The notes: generated by a model from the sequence alone, not told the origin. A stretch of 64,000 nt of DNA from Clostridium rhizosphaerae (GCF_016765585.1 NZ_JAESWC010000002.1:1426001-1490000), one strand, 5' to 3'; shown: positions 42,968 through 51,810, counted from the first letter of the stretch. A program made the numbers and translations.

Positions 42968-44584
42968 CTAGCTATTTATAATTATCTGTTTTGCTCTAAG
43001 TATTGAAGAAGCGCTCATAGAAAATTCATCTAATCCATACTCTAATAAAGTAGGTACTGCTGTTTCATCTCCAGCCATTTCCCCGCACATGCCGCACCAT
43101 TTTCCTTCCTTGTGAGCTGCATCTATAGTCATTTTAATAAGTCTTAAAACAGCCGGATGCATTGGATCATATAAATATGAAACCTTCTCATTCATTCTGT
43201 CAGCGGCTAAGGTATACTGAATCAAATCATTTGTTCCTATACTGAAGAAATCAACATGCTTTGCAAGCTCATCAGCCATTACCGCAGCAGAAGGTATTTC
43301 TATCATTATACCTGTTTCTAAACTTTCGTTAAAAGCTTTTCCCTGAGCCTTAAGTTCTCCCATACATTCAGCTAATATTTTTTTAGCCTCTAAAAACTCC
43401 TGCACTGAAGATATCATTGGAAACATTATTTTAAGGTTACCAAAAGCTGAAGCTCTTAAGAGTGCTCTAAGTTGAATTTTAAATAAATCAACTTGGTCAA
43501 GACAAAGTCTTATAGCTCTATAGCCTAAAAACGGATTCATTTCCTCTGGCATTGGAAGGTAAGGAAGCTTCTTATCCCCTCCTATATCAAGAGTTCTTAT
43601 AACTAAAGGCTTTCCATCTAACTTTTCTGCTGCATATTTATATGCTTCAAACTGCTCTTCTTCTGTCGGCATAGTTTCTCTATCCATATATAAAAACTCT
43701 GTTCTAAATAATCCTACACCTTCTCCTCCATTTTCTAATACCTTATGAACATCTTCAGGTTTTCCTATGTTTCCAACTACCTCTATTCTTCTACCTGCTT
43801 TAGTTTTAGTTTCAACATTAGCTAACTTTTTAAGTTCTTCCTTTTCAGCTTCAAACTCAACTTTTCTTAAATTATATTCATTAATCTGCTCTTCGGTAGG
43901 ATTTATTATAACTATTCCTTCGATTCCATCCACTATAATGAAATCTCCATTTTTAACTGTGTCAGTTATATCTCCCATACCAACTATAGCAGGAATTTCA
44001 AGTGTTCTTGCCATGATAGCACTATGAGATGTTCTTCCGCCTATATTTGTCAAGAAAGCAATAACCTTGCTCTTATCAAGCTCAGCTGTATCAGAAGGGG
44101 TTAAATCATGTGCAACTATAACTGTATTATTTTTAAGTTCTCCTATATCATTCATTGATTTACCAAGAAGATTGTTAAGAATTCTGTTACCAACGTCCTT
44201 TACATCCGCAGCTCTTTCCTTCATATATTCATCTTCCATAGAGTCAAATATGCTAACGTACATGTCTACAACATCTTTTAAAACTTTTTCGGCGTTTATC
44301 ATATTAGCCTCTACACCGCTTTCAATAGCGCCAACAAATTCTGGATCATCTAGAAGCATCATATGACTTTCAAATACTGCGGCTTTATCCGCTCCCATTT
44401 CAGCTTCTGCCTTGTCTTTTATTCTTTCAAGCTGATCTCTGGATGTCGTTAAGGCCTTTTGCAATCTTTCCTTTTCTGAGTCTAAGTTATCAATTTTTCT
44501 CTCAACTATTATTTCTTCTTCCTTAACCTTAAGCACTACATTACCAATTGCATATCCTTTTGAAGCTGCAATACCTTTTTTCAT
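42968..44584 (-). CDS. ptsI: PTS enzyme I (phosphoenolpyruvate-protein phosphotransferase)
   Basis: A 538-residue enzyme that takes phosphate from PEP onto a histidine and passes it to HPr. The active H187 is in GGRTSHSAIMART, and the PEP-binding C-terminal barrel has GLFRTEFLYMDRE and CGMCGEMAGD (catalytic Cys). No ptsH lies next to it, which is unusual; instead a divergent regulator with an HPr domain is its neighbour. Upstream on its strand is a near-consensus sigma-54 promoter. RBS AGGAGG. Confidence 0.96.
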   Translation of the reverse strand: MKKGIAASKGYAIGNVVLKVKEEEIIVERKIDNLDSEKERLQKALTTSRDQLERIKDKAEAEMGADKAAVFESHMMLLDDPEFVGAIESGVEANMINAEKVLKDVVDMYVSIFDSMEDEYMKERAADVKDVGNRILNNLLGKSMNDIGELKNNTVIVAHDLTPSDTAELDKSKVIAFLTNIGGRTSHSAIMARTLEIPAIVGMGDITDTVKNGDFIIVDGIEGIVIINPTEEQINEYNLRKVEFEAEKEELKKLANVETKTKAGRRIEVVGNIGKPEDVHKVLENGGEGVGLFRTEFLYMDRETMPTEEEQFEAYKYAAEKLDGKPLVIRTLDIGGDKKLPYLPMPEEMNPFLGYRAIRLCLDQVDLFKIQLRALLRASAFGNLKIMFPMISSVQEFLEAKKILAECMGELKAQGKAFNESLETGIMIEIPSAAVMADELAKHVDFFSIGTNDLIQYTLAADRMNEKVSYLYDPMHPAVLRLIKMTIDAAHKEGKWCGMCGEMAGDETAVPTLLEYGLDEFSMSASSILRAKQIIINS

Positions 44585-44660
44585 ACATCTTCCTCCTGTT
44601 TATGTAAATATCAAAATAAGATTTAATTATTCAAATAAAAGTGCATACAAATTATATTAT

Positions 44661-44678
44661 TAGCAATTTGCATGCCAA
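44661..44678 (-). promoter_or_regulatory. Sigma-54 (-24/-12) promoter of ptsI
   Basis: On the minus strand the sequence reads TTGGCATGCAAATTGCTA, matching the YTGGCACG-N4-TTGCW consensus with one mismatch and the exact GG-to-GC spacing of ten bases. The GC lies 79 bases before the ptsI ATG. Sigma-54 promoters need an AAA+ activator, and one is encoded divergently next door. Confidence 0.85.
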
Positions 44679-44717
44679 GTTTAAAACGCCTATTTTACTA
44701 GCTCTATAATTTATATA

Positions 44718-44734
44718 TTGATATTTTTTATCAA
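44718..44734. promoter_or_regulatory. Putative activator binding palindrome 1
   Basis: TTGATA-TTTTT-TATCAA, a 17-bp perfect inverted repeat about 40 bp upstream of the -24 element of ptsI. It is identical in plan to two more at 44820 and 44851. Confidence 0.7.
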
Positions 44735-44819
44735 ATTTCCATAGTATATTATTTGTAAAGTATATTTTTTTATTATAAATATATTATAGACATGCTGTAT
44801 TTATTATTGTATTATTAAA

Positions 44820-44836
44820 TTGATACTTTTTATCAA
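44820..44836. promoter_or_regulatory. Putative activator binding palindrome 2
   Basis: TTGATA-CTTTT-TATCAA with the same five-base spacer, about 140 bp upstream of the ptsI -24 element, a typical enhancer distance. Confidence 0.7.
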
Positions 44837-44850
44837 GTATAAATCTATTA

Positions 44851-44867
44851 TTGATATTTTTTATCAT
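44851..44867. promoter_or_regulatory. Putative activator binding palindrome 3
   Basis: TTGATA-TTTTT-TATCAT, with the last base off the perfect palindrome. It ends a few bases before the ribosome binding site of the activator gene, so it could also mediate autorepression. Confidence 0.65.
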
Positions 44868-44879
44868 ACAGGAGTGGCC

Positions 44880-46544
44880 ATGTACAAAAATAGTATTATC
44901 GTAAATATAACCTATGGAATTCACACAAGAATTGCGGCAATGATAGTTAACAAAGCTTCCGAGCTTAAGGCAAAATATAATATAAATTTATATATTCGGA
45001 AATTAGAAAACAAAGAACCCATTGCTATAAGCATGCTTGCACTTATATCCCTAAAAATTAAACAAAATGAAATTATTGAAATTTCCTGCTATGAGGATAG
45101 TCTTCAGGGCAGAAATGCTGTGCTTGAACTTTGTAATTTTATCACGACTCAAATTGAACCTAATAATTCTTTTATGTCAAATATAGATGAGTTTATTGAA
45201 GAAAATACAATTGCTAATGAACAGATTTTGGAGAGCCTTCCTTTAGGTATAATAGTTATTGATGTAAATTCTAATATAACCTCTGCTAATGAGTATGCAC
45301 TAAGATTGCTAGATAAGGCATCTAAGGAGGTTGTAGGGCGAAATATTAAAAATATTATCCCAGCCTCTAAGCTGCCTGAGGTTCTTAAGACTAAAGATTC
45401 AATCTCAGGTGAATTTTTAAATATTAACGAAAATATAGTTATTGCAAATAGAGCACCTATATTTTCAAATGATAAGCTTATAGGTGCTATTGGTGCGTTT
45501 CAAGATATATCTGAACTTGCTAAAAAATTGGAACATTACCAGGAAGAAATTAATTATTACAGAGAAGAACTTCAGAAGCATACTAGACTAAATGGTTCTT
45601 TTACTGACATAATAGGCTCCAGCGGCAGTTTAAAAGATGCTCTTTTAATCGCAGCTAAAGCCGCTAAGTCAACCTCAACAGTTCTGGTAAGGGGAGAAAG
45701 CGGCACTGGGAAAGAACTGATTGCTAAAGCAATACACAATCATAGCACAAGAAAAGATAAGCCTTTTATAAAAGTAAATTGCGCAGCTATTCCAGAAAAC
45801 TTACTTGAAAGTGAACTTTTTGGCTTTGAAAAAGGTTCTTTTACTGGTGCGGTTAAAAGTAAGCCTGGAAAGTTCAAATTAGCAGACGGCGGAACTATCT
45901 TCCTTGATGAAATAGGTGATTTACCAAAGCAAATGCAAGTTAAACTGTTGCGGGTGATTCAAGAAAAAGAGTTTGAAAGCATAGGAGGAATTGAGACACA
46001 AAAAGTAGATGTAAGAGTTATTGCAGCTACTAATAGAAACCTTGAAGAAATGATGAAAACTGGCGAGTTTAGAGAAGACTTATATTATCGTCTGAATGTA
46101 ATAACTATAACGCTTCCTCCTTTAAGAGAAAGAAAAGAAGATATAAATCTATTAACTGAGTATTTTGTAAAAACTATAAGCAAAAGTCTAAATAAAAGCA
46201 TAAACAATATAGAATCTGAATGCATAAACTATTTCCAAAAATACAATTGGCCAGGCAACATACGTGAATTTCAAAATATTATTGAAAGAGCAATTAATCT
46301 CTGTGAAGGCTCAACAATAGCTTCAAAGGACTTGCCCTTTTATATAACAAATTCTTCTCAAACTGATGAAAGACTTATTAATCTAAGAAATGGAGAACTT
46401 CTTCCTATTGAAGAATATGAAAAAGAACTTATAACCTTAGCAATGCAAAAATATAAAAGCTATAATAAGGCAGGAAAAGCCCTAGGTTTAACTCATAGAA
46501 CTGTTTCATTAAAGTGTGAGAAATATAATATAAAAGTTGAATAA
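44880..46544 (+). CDS. Sigma-54-dependent activator with N-terminal HPr domain (HPr-PAS-AAA+-HTH)
   Basis: The start is the ATG of MYKNSIIVNI, with AGGAG six bases upstream; 554 residues. Residues 1-93 are an HPr-like domain: GIHTRIAA places a phosphorylatable His at H15 with Arg17, and S51 aligns with the regulatory Ser46 of HPr (SMLALISL against SIMGVMSL). Residues about 105-215 are a PAS domain. The AAA+ domain has Walker A GESGTGKE (272-279), GSFTGA loop (319-324, sigma-54 contact), DGGTIFLDEIGDLP, and R-fingers near REDLYYRLNV. A Fis-type HTH ends the protein. It is divergent from ptsI, whose promoter is of the -24/-12 type, so it most likely activates ptsI in response to PTS phosphorylation. 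Confidence 0.93.
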   Translation: MYKNSIIVNITYGIHTRIAAMIVNKASELKAKYNINLYIRKLENKEPIAISMLALISLKIKQNEIIEISCYEDSLQGRNAVLELCNFITTQIEPNNSFMSNIDEFIEENTIANEQILESLPLGIIVIDVNSNITSANEYALRLLDKASKEVVGRNIKNIIPASKLPEVLKTKDSISGEFLNINENIVIANRAPIFSNDKLIGAIGAFQDISELAKKLEHYQEEINYYREELQKHTRLNGSFTDIIGSSGSLKDALLIAAKAAKSTSTVLVRGESGTGKELIAKAIHNHSTRKDKPFIKVNCAAIPENLLESELFGFEKGSFTGAVKSKPGKFKLADGGTIFLDEIGDLPKQMQVKLLRVIQEKEFESIGGIETQKVDVRVIAATNRNLEEMMKTGEFREDLYYRLNVITITLPPLRERKEDINLLTEYFVKTISKSLNKSINNIESECINYFQKYNWPGNIREFQNIIERAINLCEGSTIASKDLPFYITNSSQTDERLINLRNGELLPIEEYEKELITLAMQKYKSYNKAGKALGLTHRTVSLKCEKYNIKVE

Positions 46545-46593
46545 CAAATCTCTAGCTTTCATAAATAACTAATTAAAGCCAGTGAATAAGTAA

Positions 46594-46636
46594 ATGCACT
46601 GAACAACATATATTTTGTTTTCAGTGCCTTTATTTT
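46594..46636. terminator. Terminator between the activator gene and the 127-aa gene
   Basis: GCACTGAA (46596-46603) and TTCAGTGC (46620-46627) pair, followed by CTTTATTTTAATTT on the plus strand. Confidence 0.65.
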
Positions 46637-46644
46637 AATTTGAA

Positions 46645-47028
46645 TTATTGGGCAAGAACCGCTCCTGAATTTGTATTTATCCCTGTAGCTGAAGACTGCG
46701 GCGCCTGTATACCCTGTGCTCTCAAAGAAACTTCAATTAATAGTGCCCAAAACAAAATACTGCTTGAAATTAAAGCTATAGAGGTTCCTATCAATTTTAG
46801 ATTATTTGCAAAGGTTGTTACTCCTGGAGCAATTTGCTGCTCATTAGCCTCTAGGATAGCTGATTTTCTTACTAGATTAGTAGATATTAGTCCTATTACT
46901 CCCGCTATAACATAAATTTCATCTTGTTTAGAAATATTAAAATTATTAAGTATTGATGATATAAGATTTAATCTGCTGGCTAAAGTTGCTATGTCTGAAG
47001 ATTTCACTGTTTGTACGTTCGCCTCCAA
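46645..47028 (-). CDS. Hypothetical membrane protein (127 aa)
   Basis: A TTG start at 47028 is chosen because GGGGG lies eight bases upstream. Two hydrophobic segments (about 40-58, IYVIAGVIGLISTN; about 85-110, LIGTSIALISSSILFWALLI) suggest a small membrane protein with a short Gln/Ala/Ser-rich tail (about 112-127). I recognise no family. It is preceded by a TPR protein gene downstream on the same strand, but the gap holds no clear signal. Confidence 0.55.
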   Translation of the reverse strand: MEANVQTVKSSDIATLASRLNLISSILNNFNISKQDEIYVIAGVIGLISTNLVRKSAILEANEQQIAPGVTTFANNLKLIGTSIALISSSILFWALLIEVSLRAQGIQAPQSSATGINTNSGAVLAQ

Positions 47029-47107
47029 GAAATCCACCCCCTTTATTCATTATATGTGTAATGCTTTTAAGAGGGTACTGCTATTAATTTTAAAATAGCA
47101 TAAATAT

Positions 47108-47833
47108 TTATTTGATTAGTTCTTGAAACTCTTTGCTATTTTTAACATTATTAAAATCCACTTCATCCCTTGCAACATCTTTTACAGCAGCATCCATTTC
47201 AATGGCTGTTTTTAAATTCTTAACTGTATTTGGTACATCTCCTCTTCTGCCATAAATACTAGCCTTTCCATAGTAGCTCCACACAAAATTTTCAACTTCT
47301 AAAGCCTTATCATACCACTTTAAAGCATCATCATACTTTGCATAAAGTTCAAAAGCAAGAGCCTTGTTAAATCTGGCATACCCATATTCAGGCTTTATTT
47401 CCAAAGCCTTATCTATATTATTCATTCCTTCTAAATACTTTTTATTATAGCACTGAGCAATTCCCTTTACGTTGTAGGCTTTATAAAATTTATCATCTTC
47501 GTTTATTACCTCATCTTCTAGTTTAATAGCATCACCATAATTTTTGTTTTGGAAAGCCTCATAACCATTTTGATATTTGTCCTCTAGAGCTTTTTGCTTT
47601 TCCATTTTTAAGGCTTCCTCCTGTTTCTTTTTCTCTTCTTCTACCTTCTCTTTTGAGTTGCTCTCGCTTGGCTTAATTACCCCATTTGCTGATGACTGGC
47701 TTCCTTCATCGAATTTATAGTTTTTTATATTCTGTCTGTTATTTATAGCAGTATTTATTATTAAAGCTACAGCAGCAACAGCAGCAATTAAAAATATAAT
47801 AATCTTGGTTTTTAAAGAGTATTTATTAAACAT
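47108..47833 (-). CDS. Membrane-anchored TPR protein
   Basis: A 241-residue protein with a membrane anchor at 10-30 (IIIFLIAAVAAVALIINTAI), a Lys/Glu-rich coiled region (about 60-90, EKVEEEKKKQEEALKMEKQK) and TPR units from about 95 to 225 (YARFNKALAFELYAKYDDAL, KWYDKALEVENFVWSYYGKA). It is a likely scaffold on the outer face of the membrane. No partner is evident. Confidence 0.75.
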   Translation of the reverse strand: MFNKYSLKTKIIIFLIAAVAAVALIINTAINNRQNIKNYKFDEGSQSSANGVIKPSESNSKEKVEEEKKKQEEALKMEKQKALEDKYQNGYEAFQNKNYGDAIKLEDEVINEDDKFYKAYNVKGIAQCYNKKYLEGMNNIDKALEIKPEYGYARFNKALAFELYAKYDDALKWYDKALEVENFVWSYYGKASIYGRRGDVPNTVKNLKTAIEMDAAVKDVARDEVDFNNVKNSKEFQELIK

Positions 47834-48007
47834 ATTTATCCCCCTTATAAAATATTATTTCTATTTTTGTTTGACGTTTTTATTATACTAAATTTAGTCC
47901 AATACTGTATAGAATAAAAAAATGAAGCCATAGCCTTTTACATTTTTTTATTTGTTGTCTATATTCTACAACATGATTAAAATTTTTAAAAATCTTAATG
48001 CAATCGC

Positions 48008-48036
48008 TTGCACAAATACTTTTTTTCGTGTATAAT
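48008..48036 (+). promoter_or_regulatory. Sigma-A promoter of glgP
   Basis: TTGCAC (48008-48013) and TATAAT (48031-48036) are spaced by 17 bp, 58 bases before the glgP start. The rest of the 260-base gap shows no gene. Confidence 0.7.
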
Positions 48037-48093
48037 TTCCTTAGAAGTAAATACTAATATTGCTAAAAATTTATTTAATATAAGGAGGATACT

Positions 48094-49707
48094 ATGGATA
48101 ATAAAACTCTTCCTAGAGTTGCCTATTTCTGTATGGAATATGGACTACAATCTGATTTTAAAATGTATGCAGGAGGACTTGGGATTCTTGCTGGAGACCA
48201 CCTAAAGGGAGCTAAAGATTTGAACTTACCTTTAGTAGCTATAGGACTTAAATGGAAACAAGGCTACGGAGATCAAGTAATTGGTACTGACGGAAAGCCA
48301 TATGATGCTTATAAAAATTATGAATATGATTTCTTAGAAGATACTGGAGTTAAAGTAACAGTTAAAGTAAGAAACATAGATGTAGTATGCAAGGTTTGGA
48401 AAACTGAAAAGTTTGGAAATAACCCACTATATCTTTTGGACACAGACATTCCTGAAAACGGAGAAAGATGGATAACTGGACAGCTTTATGGCTGGTTCGG
48501 TGAAGAAAGAATAGCACAAGAAATAGTACTTGGTATTGGTGGAGTTAAGGCACTTAGAGCTCTTGAAATACCAGTTGATGTATATCACTTTAATGAAGGT
48601 CATGCAGATTTAGCTGCAATTGAGCTTATTAGAGAAAAGATGTGTTCCGGAATGAGCTTTGAAGAAGCTTGGAAAGCAACAAGAGAAGAGGTCGTATTTA
48701 CAACACACACTCCAATAGTTCAAGGAAATGAATCTCATCCAATTGATAAGCTTGAATTTATGGGAGCCTTCAATGGATTAACTAAGGATCAAATGGTTAG
48801 ACTTGGTGGAGATCCATTTAATATGACTGTGGCAGGTCTTAGACTTTCCAGAAAAGCTAATGCTGTTGCTCAGCTTCATGCTGAAACTGCTAACAAGATG
48901 TGGAAAGAAGTAGCTGGTCGTTCACAGATTATAGGAATAACCAATGCTATACATACCCCAACTTGGGTAGATAAAAGAATAACAAAAGCTTATGAAGAAA
49001 ATGGAAATCTTTGGGCTTCTCACATGGAAGTAAAAAAAGAACTTGTATCCTTTGTAAAAGAAAGAACAGGAATACAGCTTGATGCTGACAAGCTCCTTAT
49101 TGGTTTTTCAAGAAGAGCAGCGCCTTATAAGAGAAGCGACCTTATCTTCAGCAAACCAGAAGTTATCGAGCCATATTTAAGAGATGGAAAAGTTCAAATC
49201 GTATTCTCAGGAAAAGCTCATCCACTTGATGATACTGGAAAAGCAATAGTAGCTAACTTAGTTGCTATGATGAAGAAGTATCCAAATGCTGTAGTATTCA
49301 TTGAAAACTATGATATGACTATAGGTAGAATGTTAACTAGAGGTTCTGATATTTGGCTAAATAATCCTATAAGACCACTAGAAGCTTCAGGTACTTCAGG
49401 AATGAAGGCTGCTATGAATGGTGTTCTTAACTGCTCTATACTTGATGGATGGTGGCCAGAAGCCTGCATCGATGGAGTTAACGGATGGCAGTTTGGTGAT
49501 GGAGTTTCAGAAGGTGAAGTTCCAGATATTAATGAACATGATAGAGAAGCTTTATATGACACACTTCTTAATAGAGTTGTTCCTACTTACTATGAAAATA
49601 GAACTAAATGGGTAGAGATGATGAGAGAAAGCATCAGAACAACTAGAGATGAATTTGCAACAAAGAGAATGCTTGAACAATATTACAACGAGCTTTATAC
49701 AAAATAA
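48094..49707 (+). CDS. glgP: Alpha-glucan (glycogen/maltodextrin) phosphorylase, short type
   Basis: A 537-residue phosphorylase of the compact bacterial type (the plant/mammal form is ~800). It releases glucose-1-phosphate from alpha-1,4-glucans. VAYFCMEYGLQ and MYAGGLGILAGDHLKGAKDL are at the N-terminus, and the PLP-lysine motif EASGTSGMKAAMNG is near residue 425. GFSRRAAPYKRSDL binds phosphate. RBS AAGGAGG. It is monocistronic with its own promoter and terminator. Confidence 0.95.
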   Translation: MDNKTLPRVAYFCMEYGLQSDFKMYAGGLGILAGDHLKGAKDLNLPLVAIGLKWKQGYGDQVIGTDGKPYDAYKNYEYDFLEDTGVKVTVKVRNIDVVCKVWKTEKFGNNPLYLLDTDIPENGERWITGQLYGWFGEERIAQEIVLGIGGVKALRALEIPVDVYHFNEGHADLAAIELIREKMCSGMSFEEAWKATREEVVFTTHTPIVQGNESHPIDKLEFMGAFNGLTKDQMVRLGGDPFNMTVAGLRLSRKANAVAQLHAETANKMWKEVAGRSQIIGITNAIHTPTWVDKRITKAYEENGNLWASHMEVKKELVSFVKERTGIQLDADKLLIGFSRRAAPYKRSDLIFSKPEVIEPYLRDGKVQIVFSGKAHPLDDTGKAIVANLVAMMKKYPNAVVFIENYDMTIGRMLTRGSDIWLNNPIRPLEASGTSGMKAAMNGVLNCSILDGWWPEACIDGVNGWQFGDGVSEGEVPDINEHDREALYDTLLNRVVPTYYENRTKWVEMMRESIRTTRDEFATKRMLEQYYNELYTK

Positions 49708-49760
49708 TTAATAAATATTGCTAGTTTCTTTTTAAATATATTATACAATTTGGCTTCGCC

Positions 49761-49830
49761 AACTAGGTATCCTAATCTTGCTCGTTCTACTCGCAGGATA
49801 CCCGTAAAAGTCCATTTAGGACTTTTACCT
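49761..49830. repeat. Two-hairpin intergenic repeat, copy E
   Basis: The first stem is GGTATCCT (49766-49773) / AGGATACC (49795-49802) with loop CTTGCTCGTTCTACTCGC. The second hairpin is GTAAAAGTCC-ATTTA-GGACTTTTAC (49804-49828). Its arms carry compensatory differences from other copies at the ends, and the trailing CCTCC is degenerate (CCTTT). It is preceded by a small TTGGC-TTC-GCCAA hairpin. Confidence 0.72.
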
Positions 49831-49837
49831 TTACAGT

Positions 49838-49867
49838 GAAAGGCACGGATTTACTCCGTGCCTTTTT
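49838..49867. terminator. Bidirectional terminator, glgP / citG
   Basis: AAAGGCACGGA and TCCGTGCCTTT form an 11-bp stem with T-run on the plus strand. The citG stop codon falls in its loop. Confidence 0.88.
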
Positions 49868-50732
49868 CTGCAAAATAACTTTCTGCTAAACTCAGAAAAA
49901 CAGTAAGTCCAAGCAGATCCGCACTTCCCCCCGGACTTATATTTCTTCTTTTAAATTCTTTATCCATTTCATAAACAGCATCTACTCCAAAATCTGTTTT
50001 CATTCCTCCTAAGGCTGTTACGAATTTAGCCTTAGCCTGAACTTCTTTAAGCACGTCTATGGAGTGCCTGTGAAGTATTGTTGTATCTTCGCAAAACTGC
50101 ATTATCCCAATTAGAGTATGTATTAGTCTATCATTTATATAAAGTTCTTTGGTTTTATTATAAAAGTCTATAGCAAAATCAAAGACTATAGGAAGACCTT
50201 TCTCTACTTCTCCTCTAACTCCTGAAATTCCATGCTGTTTAAATAATTTTTCACCGTGTGATAACTTGTCATCAGGAAAACCTTTTTTAGTTTCTAATTC
50301 TCTTTGTGTCATTCCTTCAGTCATATCCATTATTATTTGCCTTACTGCTTTAAAATCCTTGTTATCGTATAAAGCCTTAGATACAGCTGCACAAGCTATT
50401 CCCATCAAAAACAACATTCCTTTATGAGTATTTATCCCACCCGTTGCTTTAAACATTTCATTTTCACCAATAATACCAATCTGTCGAATAGCTTTAAAAA
50501 TTTCTTTAGGTGCATCATTGGTTAGTCCTGCCTCACAGCAGAGAATTAATGGCTTGATGAGTGAAACAGTACTATCAAGAAACATAAAATACTCCATGTC
50601 CTTATGAGCCCCATCTGACACTGGAGAAACTAGACCAGGAGAAGGAAAACAGGCTGCTTCATAAGAAATAGCCTGTATAGCAAAACTACTGATTTTAAAA
50701 GCAATATCCGATATTTTATAAGCTTTATTCAT
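49851..50732 (-). CDS. citG: Triphosphoribosyl-dephospho-CoA synthase CitG
   Basis: A 293-residue enzyme that makes the precursor of the prosthetic group of citrate-lyase-type acyl carrier proteins from ATP and dephospho-CoA. AISYEAACFPSPGLVSPVSD, GGINTHKGMLFLMGIACAA, LSHGEKLFKQHGISGVRGEV and SPGGSADLLGLTVFL are family motifs. It is the last gene of the glutamate-fermentation cluster. The transferase CitX that normally attaches the group is not in this window. Confidence 0.95.
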   Translation of the reverse strand: MNKAYKISDIAFKISSFAIQAISYEAACFPSPGLVSPVSDGAHKDMEYFMFLDSTVSLIKPLILCCEAGLTNDAPKEIFKAIRQIGIIGENEMFKATGGINTHKGMLFLMGIACAAVSKALYDNKDFKAVRQIIMDMTEGMTQRELETKKGFPDDKLSHGEKLFKQHGISGVRGEVEKGLPIVFDFAIDFYNKTKELYINDRLIHTLIGIMQFCEDTTILHRHSIDVLKEVQAKAKFVTALGGMKTDFGVDAVYEMDKEFKRRNISPGGSADLLGLTVFLSLAESYFAEKGTE

Positions 50733-50758
50733 AAAGAATCTCCGTATATAAATTTAAA

Positions 50759-51799
50759 TTAATGTGGTGTATTGTTGGATTTAATTTTTTCAATTATCTC
50801 TTTGGCACCATCTGAATTTAAAAAATCCCAAGTTACATCTGGTACTATATCTTTCAATTCATGCATCCTATTCTGTCTTATATAATCTCTTACTTCAGAA
50901 GCACTTATAGCATGCTCTTTATATATTTTACGTTGAATTACACGCAGCTCTATTCCATTGCTACTTAGTGTTTCTCCTAAAGCTTCATTATATGCATTGG
51001 TTACCCTGCAATAAGGTTCTGTGCCAACATATCTTCTTTTTATATTAAGTTTTTTACAAAAATATTCTGCAAAAATACCCGCGTCAAGTTCTGTGTATGC
51101 TCTTAGTTTTTCTCCCTCTTCTCTTAGAAAATAAGAAGGAAAGGTGGCAGAAGAAATTATATATTCCCCACCAGGTATAACTTTAACGTTTTTTAGATGA
51201 GCTGTTCCCTCTTTTACTAATTTGTATCTTATATCAAAAGGAAATAAGGATTTATTTTCTTCTACTATAAAGACTAAAACTTCCTTATTTTCCTCTGATG
51301 CTTTTTCAATCAGATATTTATGTCCAAGAGTAAAAGGGTTGCAGTTCATGACAAGAGCTGCCTTTTTATTAGTACTTATATCGTATTTTTTAATCACTTT
51401 TTCAATATAAGTATTAATATTATACATTCCACTTTCAAGCAGCGCTACATCTTTAACCTTATACAAAGTCTTAAATCCTAGTGATGAAAAAATTGATATA
51501 TTTTTAGGCTTTGTAAAAATAAAACTATGGTATATTCCTTCTTCAAATAACCTGTCTATTAAACTTGTTATTAAAGTGGATGTTATTCCCTCTCCTCTTA
51601 AAGCTTCGTCTACCGCAAAGCATTTAAGTATATTTTTAGCTTTAGAACAGGTTGCTTTAATCTCACCTTGTTCTTTTATAACTAAGGAATAATCTATATC
51701 ATTATCTAAACCTAAATCAAATTTATTTAAGAATTTTTCTAATTCAGATTTATCTTCTTTAGAATTTAAGTTTAATCTCTGGACTTCTAATCCATACAT
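50759..51799 (-). CDS. citC: Citrate (or citramalate) lyase acetate:SH-acyl carrier ligase CitC
   Basis: A 346-residue protein with an N-terminal GNAT-like acetyltransferase domain (about 1-125; CFAVDEALRGEGITSTLITS) and a C-terminal nucleotidyltransferase-like ligase domain (ALVMNCNPFTLGHKYLIEKA contains the HxGH-like TLGH; YISASEV-type HAISASEVRDY). It activates the lyase by acetylating the thiol of the carrier protein CitD with ATP and acetate. Between citF and citG in the operon. Confidence 0.92.
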   Translation of the reverse strand: MYGLEVQRLNLNSKEDKSELEKFLNKFDLGLDNDIDYSLVIKEQGEIKATCSKAKNILKCFAVDEALRGEGITSTLITSLIDRLFEEGIYHSFIFTKPKNISIFSSLGFKTLYKVKDVALLESGMYNINTYIEKVIKKYDISTNKKAALVMNCNPFTLGHKYLIEKASEENKEVLVFIVEENKSLFPFDIRYKLVKEGTAHLKNVKVIPGGEYIISSATFPSYFLREEGEKLRAYTELDAGIFAEYFCKKLNIKRRYVGTEPYCRVTNAYNEALGETLSSNGIELRVIQRKIYKEHAISASEVRDYIRQNRMHELKDIVPDVTWDFLNSDGAKEIIEKIKSNNTPH

Positions 51800-51810
51800 T
51801 TTACTCTCTC

